DNA from: a virus
Length of the DNA stretch: 64,000 nt
Strand: one strand, 5' to 3'
IMG/VR virus record: IMGVR_UViG_3300008108_000067
Span: 26,890 to 90,889 of that record
The translations under genes were made by a program, and so were the position numbers. Position 1 is the stretch's first letter. Each line of letters opens with the position of its first letter. The notes beneath the pieces are model-generated. The model had not been told where the DNA came from and made no database searches. It saw nothing but the letters and a program-made list of their open reading frames with translations. Positions 7,794 to 17,395 of the stretch are shown here, one piece after another.

Positions 7794-9610
7794 AGTTGTG
7801 AACCTGAGAAGAAGGTAGGTGTTGAAATTATATCCAGATTTAGTGCATTGTTGTTCAAATCAAACAACTCTGTTTTGAATACCAAACTAGATGTAATCTG
7901 TGAATTGTTTGGGATTGTAATTGTAACTTCGTCTGGACTAAATGCATATTCTTCTGCAACTTTCAAAGAAACATTTGCAAATTGCCAAAATCCGTTCGAT
8001 ACTACAAATCGTAACCCAGCACTACCACTCTGTGTAATTCTAAAATTAAATGTCTTTTGTGGAAAATATGCTACCTTTTCCGTGGTTGAGATAGAACCTA
8101 TCTTTTGTCCAAGTTTATCTCTACCAATTACCGCCGATCCTGTTAAATAAATATCTACATTGTAGTTACTTGCTGTAAAAGCGGCGGATTGTGAAGTGGT
8201 ATATACGAAACTGTCTAGTTTCAAGGTATATTCGGATGTTGGGAACAATCCAAATTCTTGTCGTGTACCGATGAAATAACTACTTGCCGTAGTCAACGCA
8301 TAGACAGCATCCAGCATATGACTGTCATCACGGGGTAAAGTAAATTGGTACGACGAAGATACCGCGTCATCGTAATAGGACGGATCAGGGATTGCTGATC
8401 CTGTCATCCGATATCCATACCAACTAGAAGATATTATTTGATTAGTACTGAATACCCCAATCGGTTGTTCTCTGTTTGCCAGTCCTGTTGAACTTGTTAT
8501 TAGTAATTCACCAACAACCGTTGGCGTATCAGCAATAAATTCAAAGTCGGTTACTATTGCAGCTTCTCTGTTTGATGCCTTAATTCTAAATATTTGTCCG
8601 CTAACTGTATCTAGATTAATTAATCGTAACTTTGCAAATGAACGTATATTTGTTGGTAATATTCTAACACTTTCACTTACATAGTAATAGTTTATAGATC
8701 CTGTTATAGATGATGCCGTACGGACATATGTAGTATTTGATGCGGTGTATAAACTTTCACCCAATTCGTACTGCCCATTATATAATGTAGGTATACTTAG
8801 AATATTTCCATCAGTTGAACTTGTAATGTTTATATCAGTAAATGATTTAGATGCATTTAAATGACTGAGTGGTAAGTTCAACGATGCCGTGTGATTTTCC
8901 AACACTGTGTACGATTCCGTAGTTGCCGGTATTGTACCCAAATATTTTCTTTTCTGTAATGTAACACTTCCTGTGATTTTTGGAGTTAGATGAAATGATC
9001 TAAATTGAAACGTGTTACAATCATTTACAACTATGTATCCCCGTTGCTTGTTGAGTACACTCTTAGGTTTTAATACTATATTAGAAACTGCTTGATTAAT
9101 TATTGACTGACTCAACAACGAACCCGTTAATAACAATTCGTTTGTTATTATCTGCGGTTGTACTTTTAATCGAATTGGCGTTATGTTTTGGTTTTTTGGT
9201 TCTATGATAATTTTCTTCTGCCAACTTACATTTGAACGACCTTTCCAATCACTTGGTATTGGATTTCCGTTTGCCAATTGTCTAGCGGTTCCCACAATAG
9301 TAAGAATTGCTGCACCACGAGCTGAGTTTTCATAAACTTCGACAACTATAACTCTAGCTCCACCTTCTGCAAAGTTTTTGATAGCTTCCACATACATACT
9401 TTTTCCATTGACATCAAGTAGTTCAATAAAAATGTTTGTATTTGGTTCTAACAATCCCGTTCCTGTTATAAGGAATGCGTTACGTCCACCAGTAAAATAA
9501 CTATTTAATTGTTTTATATTAAAATATACAGATTCCTGTGCGGTATCCTTCACCAACACAGGAATCTTGTCTAAATTTTGTTTAAATAATTCTTTTCTAG
9601 TTCTTGGCAT
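7790..9610 (-). CDS. Large structural (tail or baseplate-associated) protein
   Basis: 606 residues, beginning MPRTRKELFKQNLDKIPVLV. It is rich in Ser/Thr/Asn and beta-prone segments, has no signal peptide and no catalytic motif, and has the composition of the tail proteins at 14158-33383. The first 130 residues look like a conserved domain (YFTGGRNAFLITGTGLLEPN). It overlaps the next gene by 4 nt and is led by a TATTTATA box 27 nt before the ATG, consistent with late expression. Probably a virion protein; the exact role is unknown. Confidence 0.7.
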   Translation of the reverse strand: MPRTRKELFKQNLDKIPVLVKDTAQESVYFNIKQLNSYFTGGRNAFLITGTGLLEPNTNIFIELLDVNGKSMYVEAIKNFAEGGARVIVVEVYENSARGAAILTIVGTARQLANGNPIPSDWKGRSNVSWQKKIIIEPKNQNITPIRLKVQPQIITNELLLTGSLLSQSIINQAVSNIVLKPKSVLNKQRGYIVVNDCNTFQFRSFHLTPKITGSVTLQKRKYLGTIPATTESYTVLENHTASLNLPLSHLNASKSFTDINITSSTDGNILSIPTLYNGQYELGESLYTASNTTYVRTASSITGSINYYYVSESVRILPTNIRSFAKLRLINLDTVSGQIFRIKASNREAAIVTDFEFIADTPTVVGELLITSSTGLANREQPIGVFSTNQIISSSWYGYRMTGSAIPDPSYYDDAVSSSYQFTLPRDDSHMLDAVYALTTASSYFIGTRQEFGLFPTSEYTLKLDSFVYTTSQSAAFTASNYNVDIYLTGSAVIGRDKLGQKIGSISTTEKVAYFPQKTFNFRITQSGSAGLRFVVSNGFWQFANVSLKVAEEYAFSPDEVTITIPNNSQITSSLVFKTELFDLNNNALNLDIISTPTFFSGSQL

Positions 9611-9636
9611 AGTCTCTCAACGTGAATACTACTCAA

Positions 9637-9644
9637 TATAAATA
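9637..9644 (-). promoter_or_regulatory. Candidate late promoter box TATTTATA
   Basis: Minus-strand AACTATTTATATTGAG, 27 nt before the ATG at 9610, the same spacing as the box at 2117. It lies in the 38-nt gap between the recombination fusion gene and the structural gene, so it would switch on the structural gene separately. Confidence 0.55.
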
Positions 9645-9648
9645 GTTA

Positions 9649-12600
9649 TCACGATTGGATATAGGAGAATCCGTCCTCTCTTTTTATCTCAATTAAATTG
9701 TCCACCATATCTCTAGCCGCATCCAAATGACTGATGACAATAAGGAAATCGAATTGAGTTTTGAGAATACCGAACATCGTATGCATTGAACTTAAATTTT
9801 CCGCATCAAGAGTACCCAATCCTTCATCAATAATCATAAAGTTAGACTTTGGTAAGTTTGAAGCGTTCATCAATGCCACACGGATAGCCAAACTACTGAT
9901 GAACCGTTCCATACCCGACGAGTTTTCCAACGGCCAGATACGGTCATAATCGTAGTTTAATTTACCCACGATGTTTTTTCCATCCACTTCGAGAGAAATA
10001 GTAAAGTCCACTATTTGTGACAGAATATTGTTAATTTCTGCCTCAATATTTGGTATAGCTTTACTCATCAAGTCGTACGGAATACCATCACGACCAACAG
10101 CTTCCATATAATACTTATATGCTTCGTAAGTATTCTCCAACTCTTCGGCTTCCTTAATCTGGTTCATAATATCGGTCTTGGTGGCTTCCAGTACCTTGAC
10201 CTCACCGTGAAGTTCACGGATAACCTTTTCCATATGGTCAGCCTTCTTCTTTGCCGATGCAATATCGTGTTCGACAAAAGAGATTTGCTTATCAATATCT
10301 ACATTATGTTCGATATTTTCTTTGTTCAACCGATGAAGTTCAATATCATTTTCTATTTGTTCCCGCTTACGGTCACACTTTTCGATGTTGGTAATCAACT
10401 TCTGGATTTCCAGTTCAACTCCACTTGCATTCTTTTGAAGCTGTTGGACTTCGGTTTGTAACTTTTCATAACTTACACAAAGATTGACCTTCTCGACCAA
10501 CGGTTCCATCTGCTCCTTAATTGTGGTAAGGGCATCTTCTTGGTCAAATCGGAGTCTATCCAACTGTACCAGTTCTGCGTTTACTTGGTCCTTATCAGCG
10601 ATAACTGACTTATTGTTTTCTACACACACCAAACAGTCTGAATTGTACTTGTACCCAGATAACTTCTGCTGGAACTTCTCCTTCTCAGTAATCTTGGAAA
10701 CGGTAAGTTTCAATGCAGATGACCCCTTGTTAAATAATCCAGTTAATCTCTCGTATTCACTTACCGCCTGCTTTAGTTCTGGAATATTTGCCTCTACCAC
10801 CCGATGTGTCTTTTCAGTGATGTTCTGGTTGAGCAGTTTTAGTCGTTCCTCTGCTTCCGTTTTTTGTTGTTCGTAGGTTGCAGACAATTCTATGGTCTTG
10901 TCTTTGTTTGATAAGAGTGTATCAATGTCTAGTTCAATATTTGGAACAGGACGTTTCTTATCTTGGAATTCCTTTAATTTTTCATAAAAAGTTTCTTGTT
11001 CTTGTTTGAGCCTTGTAAATATACCTTCAATCCGTTCATGCTCCTCACGAGTCGTATCCAACTTGGTCTGAGTATCCGATAAAGTTTGGGTAAAATCTAT
11101 CTTCTTAAACTTACGAAGTGCCCCAGAAATTTCCTTCATCTCATCATTTGCTGTGTCACATAACTTATCAAAGATACTTAATCCCATAAACTGAATGAGA
11201 AGGTCTTTACGTTCAGAATGTGACTTATCAATAAACAATGCGTTACTAGTTTGACCACTTAATGCAGTCAAGACGAAATCTTCATAACTACCAACATAAT
11301 TACGAATGTTGGCATTAGTATCACGACGGTCCTCACCATTGAGTGAAGTATGTGTTCCGTCCTCGTTTTCCTTCCAGAACAAGACATCTACCTTGACATC
11401 ACCATTCTTCTTACGAGTTCCAGTTCTACGGATGTAGAATATTTCATCGTTGATTTCAAACTTTAATTGACAGGTGAATTCGTTTTTACGGTTGTTCATG
11501 ATGTGGTCACCACGGAACGCACGTGGTGTCTTGTCGTAAAGACAGAAGATGAGTGCATCCATTGAAGAACTCTTTCCCGTTGCGTTCTGAGCAAACACTC
11601 CGTATATTCCCTTCATCTTCCCAAAGTTAATCACATTGTCCTCACCATAGGAGAACATATTAGAAAACTTTAATTGAATAGGACGCCAATGTACATTTCT
11701 AGAATGATCATCGTGACTAATTTGTGCATTGAGATTTTTATTAACATCCAAAATTTTTGTCATCAATGGACGGTCAATTGTATTATCATACTGACGTTCC
11801 AACCAATCTTGAATGAGTTGGTTCTGTATGTTTAGATTGTTTACATCAACAATATCTGATCCACTCTTAATTTTGTCACGATTGGTATTATCGGTTCTGG
11901 ACTTGTTAATGCTTAGTTCAATAATATTATATTGTTTGCGTAGTGTTGCTACTACCTTCTTAACACCAGAATTATCAAGAGTTCCCGTAAAAAGTCGCAT
12001 GCGAACATTTTTTGGAACATCCGTAGGGAATGGTAATTTTCCATTCTTAACTTCCAACGTATAATATCCATAATTATTTTGTAATGACTTGAATTCATGT
12101 GTGCATGCACTGACATCCCACATACACCAACCGTGATTATCTACCGTTTCTCCGTGGTTCTGCTGAATGAGTGAGGATGCGTACACTATAATTGGTTTCT
12201 TTGCGTGTACATCTCGTTCTTGTAGTATCTGGTATTTGTGGATGTCACCCAACAGTACCATATCAAATCCGTTGAACAATGATGTTTCAACGTGACGGTT
12301 AGTAATTACGTACCGTGCATCGGTTTGTGCACCGTGTACTGGTCCGTGGTATAATGCAATCTTACGGCGACCCTCACAATCCTTTACGGAAGGCCACTGT
12401 TCTCTATCATCCAAAATGGAAAATACAGCAAAATCAGTATCACCAACTTGATAGATACCAGAATGTTTTAGATAGTGTAATTGTTCGTGGTTAATACTTT
12501 TGATTAGTGGTGTCAAACTATCCAATCGGTTCATATTGGACAGATTCAAATCGTGATTACCAGCAATCACTAAGGTGGGAGCTATGTTAGCTAGGTTCTT

Positions 12601-12828
12601 TAAAAACTCCGTTGCCATCATCACCATTTCAGGACTCATGTCCGTCTTTGCGTGCAGAATATCACCAGCAACAACAATAACCGAGTCAGTCAAATCTTCT
12701 TGACGTAACTGGTTATATAGTGTTTCAAAACATTCCCGATATTCATCGTGTCGTTTAAATAGTCGTATATGAATATCCGCAAGGTGTACAATTTTATTAA
12801 GCTTGTTAATACCAGCGATATGTGTCAT
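9649..12828 (-). CDS. Fused recombination endonuclease gp47-gp46 (SbcD-SbcC / Mre11-Rad50)
   Basis: 1059 residues joining two proteins that are separate in T4. Residues 1-350 are a metallophosphoesterase with HLADIHI (16-22), VVAGDILH, VIAGNHDL, LYHGPVHG and LLGDIHKYQ, the metal-binding set of SbcD/gp47. From about 390 follows an SMC-like ATPase with Walker A AQNATGKSSS (about 415), coiled coils on both sides of a CLVC zinc hook (about 733), a signature region (ENSSGMERFISSLA) and Walker B MIIDEGLGTLD (about 1000). It resects DNA ends for recombination-dependent replication. It overlaps the primase gene by 4 nt, placing it in a replication operon. All catalytic motifs are intact. Confidence 0.95.
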   Translation of the reverse strand: MTHIAGINKLNKIVHLADIHIRLFKRHDEYRECFETLYNQLRQEDLTDSVIVVAGDILHAKTDMSPEMVMMATEFLKNLANIAPTLVIAGNHDLNLSNMNRLDSLTPLIKSINHEQLHYLKHSGIYQVGDTDFAVFSILDDREQWPSVKDCEGRRKIALYHGPVHGAQTDARYVITNRHVETSLFNGFDMVLLGDIHKYQILQERDVHAKKPIIVYASSLIQQNHGETVDNHGWCMWDVSACTHEFKSLQNNYGYYTLEVKNGKLPFPTDVPKNVRMRLFTGTLDNSGVKKVVATLRKQYNIIELSINKSRTDNTNRDKIKSGSDIVDVNNLNIQNQLIQDWLERQYDNTIDRPLMTKILDVNKNLNAQISHDDHSRNVHWRPIQLKFSNMFSYGEDNVINFGKMKGIYGVFAQNATGKSSSMDALIFCLYDKTPRAFRGDHIMNNRKNEFTCQLKFEINDEIFYIRRTGTRKKNGDVKVDVLFWKENEDGTHTSLNGEDRRDTNANIRNYVGSYEDFVLTALSGQTSNALFIDKSHSERKDLLIQFMGLSIFDKLCDTANDEMKEISGALRKFKKIDFTQTLSDTQTKLDTTREEHERIEGIFTRLKQEQETFYEKLKEFQDKKRPVPNIELDIDTLLSNKDKTIELSATYEQQKTEAEERLKLLNQNITEKTHRVVEANIPELKQAVSEYERLTGLFNKGSSALKLTVSKITEKEKFQQKLSGYKYNSDCLVCVENNKSVIADKDQVNAELVQLDRLRFDQEDALTTIKEQMEPLVEKVNLCVSYEKLQTEVQQLQKNASGVELEIQKLITNIEKCDRKREQIENDIELHRLNKENIEHNVDIDKQISFVEHDIASAKKKADHMEKVIRELHGEVKVLEATKTDIMNQIKEAEELENTYEAYKYYMEAVGRDGIPYDLMSKAIPNIEAEINNILSQIVDFTISLEVDGKNIVGKLNYDYDRIWPLENSSGMERFISSLAIRVALMNASNLPKSNFMIIDEGLGTLDAENLSSMHTMFGILKTQFDFLIVISHLDAARDMVDNLIEIKREDGFSYIQS

Positions 12829-13739
12829 GTGTTTTGTAACCTATTTTGTATAAAGTCCTTAAATGTCGTTGCCTTTGAGTTATTTATAAACTCCCAGGTC
12901 TTTTGAAATCCAAGGTCGGCGGCGTCCCCACCACTCACCGATACTTGTGATACATTAATACCATATGATGTTAACTTTCGTTCCAGATTCAATGCTTCTG
13001 TCTTTGCATCATCGTCAAGAAGAATATACACGTTCTTGACTTTATTTTCAAGTAGTTTTACTTCTAATTTTTTCGGTAAAAACTTCCCCAACATTGGAAT
13101 TGCATTCCGTCGAACTGAGATAGCGTCAAACACTCCTTCCACTAATACAATCGGTTCGTTCCAATTAATCTGTTCTTCAAATACCACCACATTCTTTGAT
13201 ACTGGTGGGTTCTTGTACTTCATATTTGTATCGTGATATGCACGTGCGATGAAGTAATTTAGCTTTCCATCTACACCATACGAAGGGACAATAATACGAC
13301 CACCATACTGACCTGTCTCACAATATCCCATTCGATAACGGATAATATCGTATCCAGAAATGCTACGCTTCTTTAAGTAATTGATTGCGTGTTTGTATTC
13401 AAATGTATTGGTGGGTTTCCAAAGTGGTTTAAATTCGTGTGGAAGGTGAAGCTCAACAATTTCGTCCGTTGATGTATCTGTATAACTCTTAACATCTTCT
13501 TCACTCAAACACTTTTTAAGCTCTTTTATTTGTGCGGGTGACACATCCAGTTTTCTAAACAAACCAAGTAGGTGCCCACCTTTTGCACCACACACCCAAC
13601 ACTTCCATTTATTCTTTACAACATTAACTGCGAACTTCTTGTTACGATGATGGCAAAACGGGCAGGAGAAGTAGTGTTCTCCTTTGCCCATATGGTCATA
13701 ATTGCCGAGTATTTGTGATAAGAGAGAGATTAGATTCAT
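12825..13739 (-). CDS. DNA primase (DnaG type)
   Basis: 304 residues. The N-terminal zinc-binding domain has CPFCH (about 25) and CWVCG (about 47). A TOPRIM domain follows with PIVLVEGVFDAISV (catalytic Glu) and ILLDDDAKTE (Asp triad), and there is a later GGDAADLGF. The length is close to that of T4-family primases lacking a helicase domain. It makes RNA primers for lagging-strand synthesis. The stop overlaps the recombination fusion gene. No helicase gene is visible in the window. Confidence 0.92.
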   Translation of the reverse strand: MNLISLLSQILGNYDHMGKGEHYFSCPFCHHRNKKFAVNVVKNKWKCWVCGAKGGHLLGLFRKLDVSPAQIKELKKCLSEEDVKSYTDTSTDEIVELHLPHEFKPLWKPTNTFEYKHAINYLKKRSISGYDIIRYRMGYCETGQYGGRIIVPSYGVDGKLNYFIARAYHDTNMKYKNPPVSKNVVVFEEQINWNEPIVLVEGVFDAISVRRNAIPMLGKFLPKKLEVKLLENKVKNVYILLDDDAKTEALNLERKLTSYGINVSQVSVSGGDAADLGFQKTWEFINNSKATTFKDFIQNRLQNT

Positions 13740-13787
13740 ATGTTAGAAATCTAACCTCTCTCCTTCAAAAAAACAAGTGTTAATTTA

Positions 13788-14138
13788 TTAATTTATATTT
13801 TTTGGTTTGGTCAATTCAAAAAAATGTTCTGCTTCTATAACAGCGTATGTTTTTGTATTATTTCTTTTAAAGAACACTACTGGGTGGGTATTTTCCTTAT
13901 TATTTTTCTCTGCTTGTTGTAGTGCTGACCAAATATTAACTTTTTCTTGGTTCTTACACTCAGGAGAATACGGAAACACTTTCCGAGCAGCGGGGCTGAG
14001 TTTTATATCAGCCCCCGAATCACCCATCAATGTAGATACTACATCGTCTGGTTCTAGCTGTGGAAAGTGTTCGAGTATAAGATCACGGATTGCGTTCTGC
14101 AATCGTTTTCCTTTGTTTTTTGCGCTGCGAGCCTTCAT
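13788..14138 (-). CDS. PD-(D/E)XK-type nuclease, possible Holliday junction resolvase
   Basis: 116 residues. The pattern KGKRLQNAIRD, then GDSGADIKL, then PECKNQEKVNIWSALQQAE fits a small PD-(D/E)XK nuclease: Glu/Gln in helix 1, Asp in GAD, E-x-K in ECK, and a downstream Gln. Similar small proteins occur beside replication genes of T4-like phages. It lies right upstream of primase and recombination genes, which supports a role in branched-DNA processing. The exact substrate is not known. Confidence 0.75.
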   Translation of the reverse strand: MKARSAKNKGKRLQNAIRDLILEHFPQLEPDDVVSTLMGDSGADIKLSPAARKVFPYSPECKNQEKVNIWSALQQAEKNNKENTHPVVFFKRNNTKTYAVIEAEHFFELTKPKNIN

Positions 14139-14157
14139 ATAACCTCTTTATAATTTA

Positions 14158-14610
14158 TTATGCTGGTGTGTATCCTAGTACTACTCCAGCCGATGTTGAA
14201 TTTTTAGTTAAGTACTTTTCATTATTATCTGTTGCCAAATAACGATGTACTAACTTCGAATTATAATTTTTACGAGATGAATCTATTGCGAAACGATAAT
14301 ATGTGTCAAACGCTGAGTTTACATTTGTTCCAGGTGCACCTGTTGTTGTACCTGTAAAATCGGAATCTTGTGTGTTTACCGACTTTTGAAATCCAGCGAC
14401 ACTCAAACTTGGTTTGTCAACATTAAATCCGTTTTGGTATGTATTTGGAATAAAATCAACGGCGTTTGTTTGTCTAATTTCTTTTGTAACATCCGATTGC
14501 TTACGAACACTGAAATTTTTTGGATTTGCAGTGTTTGGTGAATGTCCAGCAATTGTATTTAATCTGCTATACACTTCTGAATTTTGTAGTAATTCAACTA
14601 ACTTTGACAT
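14158..14610 (-). CDS. Structural-cluster protein, hypothetical
   Basis: 150 residues from the ATG at 14610 (MSKLVELLQNSEVYSRLN), chosen for its GGAG box 7 nt upstream; the longer reading would need a TTG start inside the preceding gene. Ser/Thr/Asn-rich with no known motif. It is the last gene of the tail cluster in transcription order and is likely a minor tail or fibre-associated protein. Confidence 0.6.
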   Translation of the reverse strand: MSKLVELLQNSEVYSRLNTIAGHSPNTANPKNFSVRKQSDVTKEIRQTNAVDFIPNTYQNGFNVDKPSLSVAGFQKSVNTQDSDFTGTTTGAPGTNVNSAFDTYYRFAIDSSRKNYNSKLVHRYLATDNNEKYLTKNSTSAGVVLGYTPA

Positions 14611-14623
14611 GGGAATCTCCACA

Positions 14624-15559
14624 TTAGGTATCAAACTTTACAATGAAAGTTTGGTCTACATTTTTTGCTCGTGGTACTGGATTTGCCAACTTAGCAATTG
14701 CAAGTAGCTCGTAATTGTTGTTATATAACCCAATTGTCGTAACATACGGAGTCAATGTACCAGAATCAAACAATCCAGTTATTGATTCACCAGATGTTGC
14801 TTTTGTAGACGATGATACATTCGGAACAAAATTATTATATGTAACCGTGGTTGACCCCGAAACGTAAGAACCTGTTACTGTTTTATAATATCCGACTGTG
14901 TGATTAAACACCGATGCGTTAAATTCTGATGGTCCCATTTTACATACGACTGTATGTTCAGTTATTTCAAACGAGGATGAGAACTTAACATCTACCGATT
15001 TAAATCTTTCCAGTCTTAATCCACTAGTTGTTATGGATTGAGTTGGTGCAGAAAGATTATTTTGTACCACTACAATTCCATGCTTATAAAATATATTACC
15101 AACTACATTCGTAGTATTATTAACATATAATCTACCATAACCGTCATCTAGTATTGGTGATGATCCAGAAACTCTTATACTAAACGTACCTGCTCCAATT
15201 CCCTCACCAACTGCATCGTTTACGATATTAAACACATACAGCGATGCAGTTGGTGTGTACTTATTTACTGCGATAGATTCTGTGCCATATTCAACAATAG
15301 ACTGCGATGAATAAAATGCATGATTTATCAAACTAAACAACGGGTACGAGTACACACCACTTGCAGAATTATATGTTCCTAAATCTGTATCACTAGTATT
15401 TTGGTATTTCCAATCACTAGGTGGTTGTTCCGCAAAGTCAATAGTTACCAAATCTGTGTTTACTGGTGATCCGGAAACTATTGTATAACTTTGCGATATG
15501 TACGCGGTATAATTGTTTCTAGTATAACCATCAGTACTGAGAGGTTTGAGAGCTCTCAT
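14624..15559 (-). CDS. Tail structural protein (paralogue of next gene)
   Basis: 311 residues. The C-terminal 40 residues, PYVTTIGLYNNNYELLAIAK, closely match the end of the protein at 15578 (YATTIGLYNNSNELVAVAK), showing a shared domain and probable duplication. The rest is beta-rich with many Ser, Thr and Tyr. This TTIGLYN end is common in tail proteins of marine T4-like phages. Location in the distal tail is inferred from neighbours. Confidence 0.75.
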   Translation of the reverse strand: MRALKPLSTDGYTRNNYTAYISQSYTIVSGSPVNTDLVTIDFAEQPPSDWKYQNTSDTDLGTYNSASGVYSYPLFSLINHAFYSSQSIVEYGTESIAVNKYTPTASLYVFNIVNDAVGEGIGAGTFSIRVSGSSPILDDGYGRLYVNNTTNVVGNIFYKHGIVVVQNNLSAPTQSITTSGLRLERFKSVDVKFSSSFEITEHTVVCKMGPSEFNASVFNHTVGYYKTVTGSYVSGSTTVTYNNFVPNVSSSTKATSGESITGLFDSGTLTPYVTTIGLYNNNYELLAIAKLANPVPRAKNVDQTFIVKFDT

Positions 15560-15577
15560 AAAACCTCCCGTAGTTCA

Positions 15578-16696
15578 TTAGAAATCAAGTCTGACGCGGA
15601 TAAGTGCTTCCTTGTCGAAACTCTTTTCTAGTGGGCGACTTAACTTTGCAACTGCTACCAACTCATTACTATTATTATATAATCCAATTGTTGTTGCGTA
15701 TACTCGTGGGTCTTGTACGAAGTCCTCATTCAAGATTTGACCATTTGTATTATTATAGAACGTTGGATTATTGGAATAGTTGAAATCTTTGTTACGTAAA
15801 CGTACGAAGAAGTGTGTTGATGCAATTGTTTCTGCCGAACGTGCTTGGAAGTCACCACCCAACTTAATTGAACGAACTAAACCGTCGTGGTTACGTTGTT
15901 CACGGATAGTTGCGCCAACCAATGATGCTGTATATGGTGCAAATGGTACTGATGTATTCGTTGTATCGTATGAATAATCTTGTTGTGTACCACAACCAAA
16001 TCCTGCTGATGCTGAACTAAATCCAACTGTTGGGATAATTGCATCTGGATTTAATACGATGATACCCAAGTCTGGGTATACAAGACCAAATCCTTTACCT
16101 GCTGCAGATTGACTGGTCAATACTGTACTTCCACTTGTACCTGTCAATGAACCTGAGCAAACATTGAACACACGACCAGATTTACTTGTCTTTGATTTTG
16201 CACTTAGTGTTTGACCACTATCATCAATAAATGTAAATTTACCAAGTGAACCAGAAAGTGTTAACAACCAGTTACCTGGGTCTAGTTGCTCACGTAGTCG
16301 TGCACGTTGAATGTTAACCACGTAAATATGGTCTGCATTTGTAGTACCAAATGTAAACAAATCGTCAGATGGATCTAACAATATGTTTTTATATTGTAAA
16401 TATGTTGTTTTTGTAGCAACAACCGATAAATCGTCTTGTGCTAATGTTGGTGAACCACCACCAGAAATGTGTCCGTATGCTACGGCAAATTGAACTTCTG
16501 CGGTAGTATCGGTTGCTGGATTCTTATCGTATGCGTCAAAATAATACTCACCACTTGCAGAAATCTGCGTAGTTGACGTAAAGAGCGTCGTTAAACTACC
16601 TGTATCACCGGACCACAGACCAGTTGTAACCGTGGTTTGACTACCACGAACGATATCTTCATCTACGTTAAATGGAACGAAAGTTCTAATTGCCAT
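15578..16696 (-). CDS. Tail structural protein
   Basis: 372 residues beginning MAIRTFVPFNVDEDIVRGSQ. Conserved pieces include EYYFDAYDKNP, ADHIYVVNIQRARLREQLDP and a C-terminal TTIGLYNNSNELVAVAKLSR shared with the downstream gene. There is no enzyme motif. The N-terminal half is typical of abundant tail or fibre-connector proteins of T4-like marine phages. It probably contributes to the tail or fibre attachment region. Confidence 0.75.
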   Translation of the reverse strand: MAIRTFVPFNVDEDIVRGSQTTVTTGLWSGDTGSLTTLFTSTTQISASGEYYFDAYDKNPATDTTAEVQFAVAYGHISGGGSPTLAQDDLSVVATKTTYLQYKNILLDPSDDLFTFGTTNADHIYVVNIQRARLREQLDPGNWLLTLSGSLGKFTFIDDSGQTLSAKSKTSKSGRVFNVCSGSLTGTSGSTVLTSQSAAGKGFGLVYPDLGIIVLNPDAIIPTVGFSSASAGFGCGTQQDYSYDTTNTSVPFAPYTASLVGATIREQRNHDGLVRSIKLGGDFQARSAETIASTHFFVRLRNKDFNYSNNPTFYNNTNGQILNEDFVQDPRVYATTIGLYNNSNELVAVAKLSRPLEKSFDKEALIRVRLDF

Positions 16697-16710
16697 ATAT
16701 TAAACCCCTA

Positions 16711-17340
16711 TTATACTGTTGGCTTCGCAGATACGGTAACCGTAACCGTCTTTGTTGCGCCCGTAAGATTGTTGATGATTGTCAACTGCGTTGTACGATC
16801 AACAGTCAATTCTTTTGCAGATAAATTGAAACTAAATCCTTGTACAACCACAGCATTTGCTGATGTTGGTTGGTTAATTGAGAAGAATGGAACTGTTGTG
16901 CCAGCTGCCAATGGTTGGTTTGTAGTTAATGTTGCTACGTTACCATCATATAGGATTGCTGTGTATCCAGCAGTTGCCAATTCTGCGGTAGTTGTTGGAC
17001 TGACCACAACCGAGTCATTGAAGTTAAGCGAGTATGCAGCAACACCCAACGAAATTGTTGGAATTTCTTTTGTTCCTTGGTCGAGAGATACTAGTTTATA
17101 TCTCATAGCTTGTGTTTCATCAGTTGATGCTTCAAGTACCGGCATGCTTTCAATTAAAGCGCCGTAGTACGATGAACCAAGTGGATGTGAAGTGGTATAA
17201 AGAGTGTAGTCTACCTCGTCATCAGCTACAGCAAATTGCGTAATTTCTGCCGCAGCTTGCTGTCCCTTGGACAAGATTTCTCTACCTTTCTTTGTTAACA
17301 CCGCATCAACTGTAATCGTTGACTTGTTTAGATATCCCAT
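16711..17340 (-). CDS. Tail structural protein
   Basis: 209 residues beginning MGYLNKSTITVDAVLTKKGR and containing ITQFAVADDEVDYTLY, a pattern (TKKGRE..S.G...F..ADDEVDY) common to small tail-cluster proteins. The C-terminus resembles an Ig-like beta-sandwich (LTVDRTTQLTIINNLTGATK). It has a GGGAGAGG box and lies 33 nt downstream of a TATTTATA box, so it starts a late unit with the two downstream structural genes. Confidence 0.75.
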   Translation of the reverse strand: MGYLNKSTITVDAVLTKKGREILSKGQQAAAEITQFAVADDEVDYTLYTTSHPLGSSYYGALIESMPVLEASTDETQAMRYKLVSLDQGTKEIPTISLGVAAYSLNFNDSVVVSPTTTAELATAGYTAILYDGNVATLTTNQPLAAGTTVPFFSINQPTSANAVVVQGFSFNLSAKELTVDRTTQLTIINNLTGATKTVTVTVSAKPTV

Positions 17341-17372
17341 AGTAAGTACCTCTCCCGACTTAAATTGTCTAA

Positions 17373-17380
17373 TATAAATA
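17373..17380 (-). promoter_or_regulatory. Candidate late promoter box TATTTATA
   Basis: Minus-strand CATATTTATATTAG, 33 nt before the ATG at 17340, in the gap after the 1645-residue tail gene. Confidence 0.5.
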
Positions 17381-17395
17381 TGTTATACATTGGTT

